Source of the DNA: Apostichopus japonicus
Lineage: Eukaryota > Echinodermata > Holothuroidea > Aspidochirotida > Stichopodidae
Assembly (NCBI RefSeq): GCF_037975245.1
Contig: NC_092565.1
Coordinates: forward strand, 9,594,499-9,658,498
DNA: 64,000 bases
Direction of reading: 5' to 3'
Both the position numbers and the translations under genes were made by a program. Shown here piece by piece: positions 49,163 to 61,674 of this stretch. Within the stretch, counting starts at the first letter, position 1. Each line of letters opens with the position of its first letter. A model generated the notes under the pieces. That model worked only from the letters and a program-made list of their open reading frames with translations. It was not told where the DNA came from and did not search any database.

Positions 49163-51246
49163 TCAAATGTTCAAGGCTAAATGTTCATCTAACTTCTGAA
49201 CTTTTGTCCGAGCTTACTTATTTTTTTTTTTTTAAGTTCCTTCTCCAAAACGTTTAACCTCTCTCACTCAGAATATATGATTCAACATTGGCAATATTGT
49301 CAACTCTGTACAACTAGGAAGGTCAAAAGATAATATTTAACATCGGTTAAAACATAAACACTGAGATTTTTACTTTAGAGTAGGGCAGGTGCGTATAAAG
49401 ATGAGATTTCTAGCTAAATTATAATGGATATGATATTTTTTGATGTCACAGAGCTCTACAGATCTATATAAAGACCTATCAACTTGAATATGTCGGACAG
49501 CTAGGCAACCGTTGGGATACAGCTGATAATACATGTATGCATAATTACAAACAAAGTCTAACAACATTCCATACTGGTGTTCTGTACTTCAAAATATTCA
49601 CAATTGTCACCTATCAAATGTAAACGGTTTTAAAGCAGTTGGAATTAACGGTGCATGGTGGGAGTTAAGTGGGTGGGTACAGGGGGTGCGGAGTGTTGGA
49701 GATGGATGTATAGTAAGAAGGAGAAAGGTATATAGTCAATACATAGCTACATATTAGGTGTAGGACGGTTACTGTAGGTACTTGAGATTATGGTGGTGTG
49801 TGTATGCGAGGGGGATGAAGGGGGGAGGGTGATTGGAGGAGACAGTGTAAGTTCCTTAAGCACTATACATAAGTACAATTCCTGTGCATTTGTTGTTCAA
49901 ATTACAATTCATTTGTCTCGGTAATTTCAGAGTCATTGTCCCATGTGTAGGGTTTATTTCCTGTGGAAACACAGTCAGTATGTATGTCAATGCATGCATC
50001 CTTTGGTTACCTAATTATTGCTATAAATAACTTTTTACTTTTAGCAATATCAAAAAAGGAATTACCTTTCTTAACACAATATAATCGAAGTAAGTAAATA
50101 ATAAATAACGGAATTCATCGCAGAAGTCAAATTTGCAACTCGTTGGTATTTTTTTCCGCGAGGAACACATCGTATCCCACATGGATGTGTATGTGCATCC
50201 AGTTACCTTTTGACGATGTACGTAGTTGATCCACTCAGAGTTTAATTACCAAATATTATTGACTTTACAGAGGAAATAACTGATCGCATATTGATAAGCT
50301 TCAATGCAAGTTCACACCTCTCTCCCACCTCGTTGCATATTCTTCTATCGTTTGTAGGTGATATCCCTCATCACAAAATGTTAATCCTGGCCCAGAGAGA
50401 GATATGTAAAATATACAACCACATTTTGTGCATGATCGGTTCCATTTCTGACAAGCCTGTAATATTGATGCCTCAGTACCAGGGGCCCTCGCAAACTGAT
50501 ACTAGGGTGTCGAGCAGATGAAGGAAGTGTTTTATATTCTCACAGGAAACCTTCTGTGTATTGTATCATCACTGTTACCCTTTACTTCGTTCAAAATATG
50601 TCTCAGTGACTCGACTACGCTGCTACAAGCTTCAAAACAAGCATTTACTCGTAACTTCATAGTCGATGCCGCGACTCACGGATAGTTCCGTTCTTTCTCT
50701 TTCGTTAGGAAAGTCATCGGAAGGTTTATATGAGCATGAATATATGAATTCATACCAATTTTTACTATTGCTGTCTCCTTCTTTGAATAGTGAAGAGTAA
50801 TTTGCAATCGTTTCAATTGAGACATGCTCATTTCTAGCTATGAATGTAGCGGCAGTCATTGTAGGACACTGACCTGCCGTGACATTTGCCAATCGACTGC
50901 AGCGCGCAATACTTGGCTTGCAAATCTAAAAAATTAGGACAATATTATTCAATGCAAAAGTCACTTGAGTGCAGTCACTTCAGAGGAAGCAGGGACGATT
51001 GAGGAAAAATTGCTTTTTAAATGAAAATATTGGAATTTTACTTACCAAATGAGCTATGTCTCTGGAAATTCTGTGCTCTCTGCAGTGTCGTGAGTTTAAC
51101 CTTGTTCGTAAAACACTCGAGCGCATCGGAAGAATCCTTGTGTAATGGACTCCGGAAGCTGCAGTGGATGTTAGTACTAAGCGTTTCAGTGAAATTATTA
51201 GAAAACCTGTCACACTTGGGATTCCCATGGTGATACCCTCTCAGTG

Positions 51247-51270
51247 TGACCTTTGACCTCCCTGTGACCT
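51247..51270 (-). promoter_or_regulatory. DR1 nuclear-receptor-type element plus a third half-site
   Basis: The minus strand reads AGGTCAAAGGTCA at 51247-51259. This is a perfect direct repeat of AGGTCA with one base between (DR1), the consensus bound by RXR heterodimers, HNF4 and COUP-TF class receptors. A third AGGTCA (plus-strand TGACCT) follows at 51265-51270. The cluster lies only 8-31 bases upstream of the ATG at 51278 and 78-101 bases upstream of exon 2. A chance 13-base match in 64 kb is unlikely but possible; function is inferred. Confidence 0.45.
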
Positions 51271-51277
51271 TTCTACC

Positions 51278-51472
51278 ATGGGAACAGCTTTGTATGAGAT
51301 GGTAAGGGTCATTAAAAGCTATTTCAATTCTCTGCCCTCACCTACAGATCATGATCTTGAGGATCTGGATATGCAGACGGTGCGTTACAAACCAGAAGGA
51401 TTGGACACGCTATGCCGGGCGACTAAGTTTAACAGAAAAGAACTCCAGTTGATGTATAGAGGGTTCAAGCAA
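51278..51472 (+). CDS. KCNIP: Possible KChIP alternative start reading directly into exon 2
   Basis: ATG at 51278 (context accATGG, strong) is in frame with exon 2 with no splice. It would add MGTALYEMVRVIKSYF and seven more residues before Asp of the common core. An in-frame TGA near 51254 means this is the first ATG of the frame. Gly2 is present but residue 6 is Tyr, so the myristoylation fit is poor. A donor-like gtaagg at 51302 would leave a 46-nt intron and break frame, so reading through is the only coherent version. The exon 2 acceptor (pyrimidine-rich then cctacag) lies inside this stretch, so the open frame could be chance; a 69-nt extension without a stop is not rare. It would need its own promoter, and a DR1 element lies just upstream. 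Confidence 0.35.
51348..51472 (+). CDS. KCNIP: KChIP common exon 2 (start of conserved core)
   Basis: Acceptor ccctcacctacag|ATC and donor CAA|gtaagt. The exon is 125 nt, entering in phase 1 and leaving in phase 0. It encodes 42 residues beginning with Asp made across the junction: an acidic linker DHDLEDLD, then MQTVRYKPEGLDTLCRAT, KFNRKELQLMYRGFKQ. This is the KChIP-core opening (vertebrate members read TVRHRPEGLEQL, TKFTRKEL, YRGFKN at these places) and contains the helices before EF-hand 1 that help form the hydrophobic groove for the Kv4 N-terminus. As I recall, vertebrate KCNIP exon 2 is also 125 nt. The phase-1 entry is what all three alternative first exons match. Confidence 0.95.
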
Positions 51473-52029
51473 GTAAGTCGTCACTCTTTCAATGTTTCCT
51501 TTCTATTAATAGAGGGGGGTGGAGTTTAAACAGTTTCAAAAGATATTTGGAAGTCTTCTAGAAGAAAACAAACCTTAAACAATCTCATCATCTTTAACTT
51601 GTATATGATAGATATCTTTGTGATGAAAAATTCTCCTAAAGTGCATATTGAGTTTAGGAGATTGTGAGGGTATCAAAGTTGTGATAGGAAACTGCCATTT
51701 TGCTAGTGTATGAATAGTCATAATGCCACTTATAGAAGATGGACACTTTTTACTTGAGCTTTATGTTTCTTTCCATACTTGGAAGGTGCATGCTTATTAT
51801 TTTAGGTACATCACTTGTAAAACCTGTCAAAGGAAATTAACAATTTTAGGCAATACACAAATGTGTCAAGACTGACATTTTATCCATAAAAATAGATTAT
51901 TCTTCTTGGGTTTTGTAATGTAGTTAATTAGCAGTTGTGGGGGGGGGGGGGGTGGTGGGGGACTTGTGTAATTTAAATCTACAGCACATGTTTCTGCCCA
52001 TCACATAGTTTGTCAAGCATACTTGACCA
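51473..52029 (+). other. Start of KChIP intron 2
   Basis: Follows the exon 2 donor gtaagt. Only a G run (about 51939-51951) stands out. Confidence 0.6.
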
Positions 52030-52690
52030 GAGTCATACACATATGTCTCTGGTCTGTGGTGCATGTCACACAAGTTTCTGCTCATCACATTTATAGACCA
52101 ACAGCCACATGTCTACTGTATCTACAGTTCATGTGTCTGTCCATCACATATAGACATATATATATCTATATATTGTCATGCATACATGAACAGAGTCACT
52201 TAAATTCTTCTGTTTACAGTTCATATCACACAAGTGTCTGTCCATTGCGTACATCATCTATAAGACATGTGTCTGCCCATCTCATGTACTTAAATAAAGT
52301 CATGCACATGACACGAGTGTCACATGCCTCCTGTCTACAGGACATGTGTCTGCCCACCTCATATACCTAAATATAGTCATGCACATGACCTGAGAGTCAC
52401 ATGTCTCCTGTCTACAGGACATGTGTCTGCCCACCTCATTTATCTAAATATAGTCATGCACATGACCTGAGAGTCACATGTCTCCTGTCTACAGGACATG
52501 TGTCTGCCCACCACATTTACCTAAATATAGTCATGCACATGACCTGAGAGTCACATGTCTCCGTATACTGTACATGTTTCCTATGCATACATATGACCTG
52601 AGTGACACATATGGCCCCCCCCATGATTAAATAGTCATGTGCACACATGTCTCCTGCATACAGTACATGTCACATAAGTATCACACAGGT
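52030..52690. repeat. Minisatellite, 77-bp unit, degenerate at the edges
   Basis: The word ctgtctacaggacatgtg recurs at 52331, 52408 and 52485, exactly 77 bp apart. The unit runs through ctgcccacctcatttaccta, aatatagtcatgcacatgac and ctgagagtcacatgtctc. More diverged copies extend left to about 52030 and right to about 52690. The three central copies are nearly identical. Open frames here reflect the repeat. Confidence 0.9.
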
Positions 52691-53876
52691 AGGATTATTA
52701 CCTGACATCCATCTCACCGTAACAGCTGTCGCATCCATATTATCCAATGCTTTCGATTTTCTGCCGTGATAAAAGTGAAGGTAAACAATACACTCTGAAA
52801 AATTGCAACAGCCTCCCTCTTTAGATTGCAGTAGTTATATAAAAAGGATTCTTTTTTGGGGACAATTTCTTTGAGGGAATTAAAATCCTGGTCATCAATA
52901 AAACGGTGATAGCAAGTGGAGTTAGAGATCTACTCATAAACATCGTCAAATACAATGTCTGTCATAACATCTTAGTTTAGTCTTAATATACAGTTACTGC
53001 TGCCTGCTATGTACCGTCTGGTCTCTCATCTTGAACAACCAGAGTAATGTTTGGATAAGCACAATTTCGCTTATCATCTTTGAATGTCAAGCAATCGTAA
53101 GTCCCCACAGCGGGAAGAAGTCTACATTGTTTATGATGCTGTCATTATTCGACTCAGACACAAGTTTATGCAATTTTAATGGCAGTTGGAAGTTAATAGT
53201 CAATATGTTATCGCGATGAAGGGAAAGGTTGACTTTAAAAGATGGCTACAAAGTGATGTTGATTTTAGGAATAAGTTATGGAGGAAATTAGACAATTTTT
53301 TGATCAACACGATTAATATAAGTGTCTTTTTTATTTTATTGCTCAAAGTGATAGGTTAAGGTTTTTTCCGGCTGCTGAATATTCACGTCATTTTAAAGAA
53401 CTCTAATAGGATGATGCCGTCAGTTTATCATGTACATGCAATATTGGTGTATATGAGAACCGCATAATATACAGTACTACTTTATAATTTGGAGTTGGAG
53501 TCTTTTTTCCTTTAATTGTTTGCAATATTGGCAGAATTCCATGGTTGAAAACCCCAATTTAGAAGAAATTCCTTCAGCTGGTAAAAAATTCAACAACATT
53601 CACAGACTAAAAATAGAAAATTCTCCATAATCTAATTATATGCTCTGTCAAAAGAAACCCAGATTTATTTCCTAGGTTTACTTGGATATCAATGATGTCT
53701 TCCAGTTTTTGTATCTGGGAAGCTACAGTGCCTTCGTATTTGATCCTCATATCTATTTCCCCTGCACTTTTGAACCTAACGTTACAATTCATCTGTTTGT
53801 CCACATCGGGCATGAATTATGTACATTTTATTCGTTGTACCCGGCATCTGTAAGTCTCTTTTGCATCATGTGAGCC

Positions 53877-54096
53877 CAGGCGCGTAGCAATGAATTTGCC
53901 AAGGGAGGGGCGAAGCCTGTGGGCAAACTATCTAAGCGTAGTGCCACCATGGGTTGGCATGAAGCGTACCGAAATTTTTGGCCGAAAATGCCTCCCAGAT
54001 CGCTGGAAATGGCACTTCCCAGCGATGTCAAGAAAAAATATGCTCAAGGGGAGGGGCGGTTTCCCCCTTCACCCCCCCCCCTTGGCTATGCGCCTG
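53877..54096. mobile_element. hAT-type MITE (CAGGC-CGTAGC family), copy 2
   Basis: 220 bp, inverted ends CAGGCGCGTAGC and (reverse complement) CAGGCGCATAGCC, flanked by identical 8-base duplications TGTGAGCC at 53869-53876 and 54097-54104. Same family and orientation as 28276-28563, but lacking about 70 bp of its internal sequence (gtaagttgcatcttagcatt region). Inserted in KChIP intron 2. Confidence 0.9.
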
Positions 54097-56892
54097 TGTG
54101 AGCCCTATGAGGAGTTCTAAAGAAATAGACTGAAACTGAAAAATCTAAAATTTTCTGGAAACTGATTAGCGACTACAGAAAGGCTGTTTTTATATTTTTA
54201 CAAAAAATAGAACTGGCACTACAAGTTCCTTGCATGTTTTTCATTTCCACATTTTTCTATTCTGCTGCAGATATAGTAAAAACAGAGGTTTCCATGCCAA
54301 CACATGTGGCTGCTAATAGAACCTGTTATTAATCAGCTAATGGTGTTGCACCTTCTGCCAACTGATAAAAAATCAGTTAATTTAAAAAAAAAAGTACATT
54401 TGTATAAACCCACACATTTTAACTCTAATATATATATATATATGCACAATCATGATAGCGATTACTGTACAGCCATACTTTGCTGTCATTGGAATTGAAT
54501 TGAAAAATCTTTTTCAACCACAGGTAAGGAGAGAGTGGTGGGGGGAGGGCAGGGGAAATGGTAGAGGGAGGGAAGGAGGGTGGCAGTTGTCATCTCACAT
54601 ATACCTTAATGGTTAAATTGCTTGCGGGTGAGATCTGAGATGCACAGACGAGCTAATTAGTCTTTCGTCAAAGTATCACATTCATCCGTGACATGAAGAG
54701 TCCTTGTAAGCTCTAGCCAGCCAGCAGGTATGGCATATATATAAATAGTTAATACCTTCAACATGTGTTAACATGTTTACAACCATGAGTGATACCTTGA
54801 GTGAACCAGCCTTGTGTTTAGGGTCATAAGGATCACTACCGACCTATATATATAGCTACTTATATAGCTACAATATATATATATAGCTACAGTATATATA
54901 GTTATATATAGCTTGTATGTATATAGCTATATATAAAGCTACTTGTGTATAAAATGACTAGGATCGCAGCTTAAAGTTTGAACTAAAAAACTAGGGTTCT
55001 GGAAGTCACATTCAGTTCAGTTTAATATAAATTTCTTTGTTTTATATCAAATAATTACTTTAAAGTGACTTTTAGTCACCAAATTTCTACCAAGTCTTTT
55101 CATATGTTAGAGCCATCTAGAACATTTCTGATCACAAGATATTTTTACAAATGATCAAACTAAGACAAACTACTAGATATTTTTCTCTCAAGAAATTTGT
55201 TAATTTGGTGATTAATATTTACATATGATCCTGTTGAGGTTCCATATCTATCTCAGAGACACTTTTCTTTTCTCTATCTTTTTAGAGTGGTGTTATTATT
55301 TAAATTTGCACAAAACCATTTTTTTTTAATGTTTAAAAACTTTTGTTATATTGAATAACACTTGATATATAGTGAAGCTATAAAAGGACTGCATTTTGAG
55401 GTTTTTATTAATATTGAATAGCTGCAGTATATATACACTTCGTGATTTATAATGCATATGGTATGATTTCCTGTGAACCAAAATGCTATCGCTAAATATG
55501 AGCAGTCATAAAAAGAATTGCTTCGTGACGAGAGTAGCTTCTTTTGCTTTGAAGCAGTTATGAGCAGTTAGTATATTATATAATAAAAAATGAAAACTTG
55601 ATCGTAACTCTAGAAACATGTAGGATGATCATATCAACAAAATGTTGAATGTTAATCTTTACAAGGACACAAGAATGCTCACACGACCTGCAAGTATGTT
55701 TTATAAACTGTGCTTGGGAAGATGTTTAAACATTCATTGGCAATAAAGCCATTTTGAGCTACCTATAGATCTAGCTATCACAATTCATAATTTAACAGCA
55801 GTAGGTGATTTAAATGGATTTCTGGTGGCAGAAACATGTTAAACTTAGATGGAGGAGAAAAATATTCAACGATGTTTTTAGTCCTTATCTCAATATGTTA
55901 TTTCGCACTCCTAAAAGCTATCAAAATGATAATTTTCTTGTTGATTTTTCCTCGAAATGAGACACATTTGGAGTATTTGCTTTCAGCTAGATATATTTTC
56001 ATTGCAAAATTTAAAGCAAAAAGAAGAAGAAAAAACAGGTCACCAGGAGCTCATTATTTGCCATTATGATATCATTCACTTTGACTTGTTGCCAGATGGT
56101 TTAGAAAAAGAAAATTGAAGTGAACCAAAATTGTCAGATTAATCCATCATTTAGCCCATAAATAATTATAGAAGGAAGCATTTCTTTTAAGAATCTACCT
56201 TTTCTTTACAACTGAACTTAAATTTTTCAGCAACTATTAGCACAAACAAAAGACTCTGTGGCTGAAGTGCATTTAGAACCAGATTGTTGACCCAAATAAC
56301 TGTAAAACCATTTCCTATTACATTTTATCCAAATTTTCCTCCACCTATCTTTTGGCCATTAGCTGGTTTTGCGTAACCATGGCAATGGGAGAACATCAAA
56401 TTCAGCTCCCAGCGTTTAATGGTGAAATTTGCATCTTGCTGTACATTATTTCATGGATGCTGTAGTATTAGGGCTTTTTACAGTATATAGCAGTAGTGGT
56501 CTATTCATGTTTAGTCCATGAGGGTGATCGAGCCACACGTTGGCTCATTTTCCCCATCGTACGTGATGATTGTTCGCTTAACACTTCTCTCTGTCAAGAT
56601 TTTTCTTTGGTCTCCAACAAGCGCAAGGGAGACGAAAGGCAGGTGTGGATTCAAGCATTCATTTGGTGCCTAATTATTTAGAGTTATATATAAACAGTTG
56701 TATAAAAGCATGTTTTGCATGCACATGAAACTGCAAGTGAATGAAGAACACGTATGAACGAAAATTTAATAAATTGGCTTTGTGGAACGTGGGATATAAA
56801 CGTGTATCTCATCTTCACAGTCATCATGAATATGCATGAAGGGAATAGAATGCTGATGTTACAGGATGACATAGCTAAACATAGCTAAACTT
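54097..56892 (+). other. KChIP intron 2, middle part
   Basis: Contains AT runs at about 54429-54442 and a TATATAGCTAC-type repeat at 54841-54945 that is rich in self-complementary words. G-rich tract near 54537-54585. No exon recognised. Confidence 0.5.
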
Positions 56893-57460
56893 TAAAGTCA
56901 GGCAGAAACAATAGAGATGAACATTCTAGAGCTGCAAATCAACTATGGGATCAAACACAGACCCCCGGATCAAATATCATTAATGTGTCAATGTAAAATT
57001 TCATCATTAATAACTTTAATTCAGGCAGAAACAATAGAGATGCACATTCTAGAGCTGCAAATCAACTATGGGATCAAACACAGACCCCGGGATCAAATAT
57101 CTTTAATGTGTCAATGTGAAAGATCATCATTAAACTTCAATTCAGGCAGAAACAATAGAGATGCACATTCTAGAGCTGCAAATCAACTAGGGGATCAAAC
57201 ACAGACTCACGGATCACTTCTCTTTGTTGTGTAAATGCACACTAAGATCGATCGCATTAAAACAATAGAGAAATCTTTAATCAGGCAGAAACAATAGCGT
57301 TGAACATTCTACAGCTAACATATGTCAACTGGGACCAAACACAGAGCTTAGGATCAAATATTTATATAGTGGATATATGCGCATTTAAATCAGCTCGCAA
57401 GGTAGGGATTTTAAGTCAGGTAGGGACTAAAGGGTTGAACATTCAAGGGCTGCACCAAAC
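56893..57460. repeat. Degenerate tandem repeat, unit 121-139 bp, about five copies
   Basis: The word caggcagaaacaata (or a close variant) starts at 56899, 57022, 57143, 57282 and 57417. The first three units are very similar (gagatgcacattctagagct, gcaaatcaactatgggatca, aacacagac); the last two are eroded. A 105-codon open frame (56917-57234) runs through three units; two of the spacings are not multiples of three plus zero, so the frame shifts between copies and it is not a protein repeat. Confidence 0.85.
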
Positions 57461-60400
57461 ATGTATTGACACACCTTTTCCTTTGCTCTTCAAATAATTT
57501 ACCCTGAGTTTGTTTTTAATTCTTCACCACATTACAAAAATGACTGTATACAATTTTTGTTAACCAAATTTTTCATCTTATGTTCAACCTACGGAGTTGC
57601 GCGATATATTCATTTTCAATTCAAAACAGATAATGTTTAACACAATGCCAACTTGTTTTTGACTATATTATACCTTCTGGCCATCTTGGATGGATGTAAA
57701 ATTTTGAATACGCACAACCTTTCCTCTTAGCATAAAATCTGCCTCAGAATATACAAAGTTGCATTCCCCAGACGCTCAACGGCTGTAGAGCAATCTAGCC
57801 TCTGTGTAGACTCTGCAATTACAAACATGACCTCATCTGACCTCACAGCTACTGGAACAACTCAACGCTACGCACTGCACCATTAAGCGTAATAACAACA
57901 ACCCTTGTCACAAGCTTGAAACATGAGACAGCTTTTTTCCCCTTCAATTTAAATGTGAATTACAGAGAAACCAGCTGTGACAGGACAAATGGTTGTTCTT
58001 ATTTATCTCAGGGAGATCTGCCTTTTTCTTTCTTTTTCTTCATGTGTTTGCCTAGAGAAATAAAGCTCCATGGTTGTACTATTGAGACATATTGCATGCG
58101 TAGAACTACTACCATAGCTGCAGTTTAGCATAAATTGACAGTTGTCTACTCTCTGGATGAGCGTGATTATTAGCCATTTACGAGGAGTTGCTGCTGACAT
58201 AGAAGATGGTATTAAATGCTTGTTCCTTTTTTTTTGGGGGGGGGGGATTTTTTCAGTATGTGTGTGTGGAATGTAAACAGCCAGGGCTCTTCAAAGAAAT
58301 TTTCACATGCATGCAAAATACAGTGGGTTGCTTTAAAGCATGGAGTTTTGATTTTAATAGTTTGGCTGTCATCGTAATGTATGCAACACTCTAATCGTTA
58401 ATATCATTGTTAATAGAAATAGTGAATAATCTGGAGGCCATGAAATACTACATGAAATGGATTTGCAGGATGAGAGCAGAATTTTGTCTACAATTTGCTA
58501 CCATTTTGCTGGAATTTTGATCGACAATTCAGCAGTTGCACAAAGTTATCTACCATATTTATTACCTCTACTCACTACGGGCGTATATATACCCTACCAA
58601 TATTGCCATGTACAAATATTTTCAGACGTGAGCTTGAATAACCTCATACCTTACATATTAAATCTCCAAGGAGATTACCTCACATCTCTATCATCATGAA
58701 ACGTGGAATCAATGCATCCTAACCCCTCAAATCTCAGATTTGGGAATGAATTCCCATATATTATGTGACCAAGATAAAAGCGCTTAATATGCGTAGAGCC
58801 CATGAATATGTTAGCTGTACTATACACACCATATGTTAATTATGCTGTTTTACTACCAATATATGTTAACCCATAGTGTATATTCCATTAACATTTATAT
58901 GTCCTACATGTTAGCTGTTTTACCAATAGGTTAAATTTACCCTGGTGGCATTGCAGTATACTCATCTCTCTTTGACAAATTTCACTAAGATTTATGAAAA
59001 TCAATACTTCTGGTGAGGATATATAAGGATTGAGTATTATTTAGTATAAACTGTGTTATGAACCTGTCGCTTTGCAAGAAACAGATTCAAAGGTACATGG
59101 TACAGTTTCAATGAAATCCCAGTAAGCATATAATTGCATATCTGTAACACTGTGTAGTCTGTACATTCTTTCATACATCACATATGGTAACAGAGCTTTG
59201 GAAAATTGGCAACATGCACTGTAATTGTCATTTAAGCTGAGCAGATGCGATGATCTCTCACAAATTTATGTACTTCCCGGCAGCCTTAATTCAGCATACA
59301 AACATGTACATAGATTACTGGATTACATATCTACATATATATTAACATTACAATTTTACATACATACATACACACATACACACAAACCCACACATACATA
59401 GATTAGTTGCCATCAAGGTAACTGCTCGGGGCCATAATTATCTGAAAATGTGGAATAAACATAGACACACATGGGGTTCTAATTTCCCTCACAAAAGTCG
59501 AGTTGCAGGTATCTTCATTATTATGGTAATTAGTTTTTCAAATTGAGTGGATATTTTGTTTCTTCATCTCAGTGGATTTTGAATTTCTTTCATTCAAAGT
59601 TTATGAATCAGTGGCATTTTCCACATTCTCTCCAAAATTTATGCCAAAACCTCCATTGGATCATGAATACTTCAGTTCGTAGTAACTGATCGGATTTCAT
59701 GTGTATGTACCTGTAGAATATTCTGAATCGAGTTCTCCATTTCTGCTGTTTGATGTCAACACATCACTATATACCAAAACAACAATGTTCTCTTCTGAAG
59801 AAGGAGGTTAATAAATTCATAAAAACCAGTTTCAATAAGGGCCACTGAATCGAGGTAAGGTGGAGTTTTTAACGTTGATCTCATTTACAAGAAATTTGAT
59901 TGGGAGATAGATATAATTCGGTAATGAGAGCACCGTTTGTATGGGATATATTCTTTCCCCACTGGGTGGGTACATGTCACAGGGTAAATGACTCTAAATG
60001 CCTGGAGTAGGGCAATGCGATGTAGGGTCAGACTCCATGGCCAGAGCTTAAACAGATGAGGATGATGTCGTTGCTAGGTAATGTGATCATTCGAGTGTTA
60101 TTTAACATTTTTATGAAAAGCATTATTGTGGACAGTCCTCATTTCTTTGACCAAGGGGCCATGATGTTATTGTGATTTTTTCTTTGCAAATATTAATAGA
60201 CTTTTAGACAATTTGTACATATATTCATGTGCAATATAAAGAAACATCAGCATAAATGAAGCAAAAACACATCATGGCCAGGTACAATACTCCATAAAAG
60301 CATTTAATGAAATTCATGTTTAAATTTATGTTCTCATGTGCAACTTAATATAAAACTGAGAAAAACAAAGGATATCATAACTTTAGGGAGACGTTTATTT

Positions 60401-61425
60401 GGGGCTTTTTTCGTTTAGACATATTGATCCCATGTCTTTCAACCTTTGACATTTATTTTTCTCTCTGCCCTTACATTAATTAACTCAGGCAATAATGATC
60501 TCACTAATTAACCCAAACGTTAAGTCAGCAGCTTAAAAACGATTTCCATTAAAGCTTGGCATCTCTTCCACTAGCTTGTAGCCTCTATAGCTTAACACTA
60601 TTATTAATTAATTAACATAATAATTAGTGTATTAGTCACACATATGTGTAGACATACTTTTATTTTGGGAGGGGATCAGAAGTTTTGCCCATATTCTTCT
60701 CTCTGGGGTCAAATTGCTAGCAAACTGTCCCAAAAACCTTGCACCTATTGTATGCATCTTTAACATTGGAGAGAAATCACAGCAACACCAAAAATTTACC
60801 ATTATGAAGGAGAATGTGATCCAGTACATGCATGTATACTGTCATAGTGCCTGAAATGATTCTCTCTACGTGATGTCATCATTCCCGTCCTCTCTAACAT
60901 GAATGTAACAATGCTGCAAGGAGCCGTATCCCATATTGACGGTCGTCCAAGTTCCATCACATATGATGTAGGGACTATATTTCATAGTGGTTTAATTGAC
61001 TAATTGACCCAGTTTAAACTAGTCTTAAATTAAATCAAAGTAAATTGTTCTCCTGAGATGCATCTCAAAACATTAACACATCAACCGAAACATAATTATA
61101 CAGCGGTAAACGTTACACATCCACGAATTACAAACAGACTCTGAAACGTAATGGCGATATGACGTACCCTTTTGCACATTGCGGAACAATGACTTGGATC
61201 GTTAAGATGTAATATACCTGTGAATTAAGTCATTGTTGTATGCGCAGATTGGAATCCTGATGGTATTGGTAATCGATAACAAATATTGATTGGAATGTCT
61301 GGAACAATAACGCATATTAGCTTTCTAGGTATATTAATGTGTAATCTTTATTATCTTCCTAATCCTGTAGTTAAATGCATTGTTTGTTTTAATACTTCAA
61401 GAGAAATTAAATGATACAGTTCTAC
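57461..61425 (+). other. KChIP intron 2, continued
   Basis: Holds an ACAT/CA simple repeat at about 59355-59402 and a G run near 58237-58247. No exon, RNA gene or conserved peptide recognised on either strand. Confidence 0.5.
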
Positions 61426-61674
61426 TTAAAGGTATCAAAGACTCGCCCCAAACAGTGAATGCAGACAGTAATAAAACATGATACCTTATTATCTTTAGCT
61501 GGACCTGAGATGTCCATCGCTGTATCGTTTGTACACTTTGCTGTGGGTATTGACCGCAGCTGTATTTACTGACTGTACACTAGTGTCTAATTACCGACGG
61601 TAGCAAGCTGTGTGTGTATTTTCTGGCATCGATGGTGGTGTCTAACACTTCTGTTACACCTCATTCGAATATTT
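61426..61674. mobile_element. TTAA-type MITE, copy 2, opposite orientation, truncated
   Basis: Starts with TTAAAGG at 61426 and is the reverse complement of the element at 40059-40437 (for example gctggacctgagatgtccat and ctgtacactagtgtctaatt). It lacks about 60 internal bases and the last 60 bases: homology breaks after cctcattcgaa near 61674. Inserted in KChIP intron 2. Confidence 0.75.

Larger units (their letters stand above)
43690..51246 (+). other. Intron sequence between exons 1c and 2
   Basis: Non-coding apart from the repeats listed separately (SINE at 45044, hairpins at 47099 and 47750, 13-bp repeat at 49113). C-rich tracts lie near 45507-45531, 46082-46130, 47290-47310 and 47440-47470, and a G-rich region near 49680-49830. 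Confidence 0.5.

Noticed and set aside
51302-51347. 46-nt intron (gtaagg...cctacag) between the 51278 ATG and exon 2
   Set aside because: Splicing it would put exon 2 out of frame, and 46 nt is very short for an intron in this sequence.
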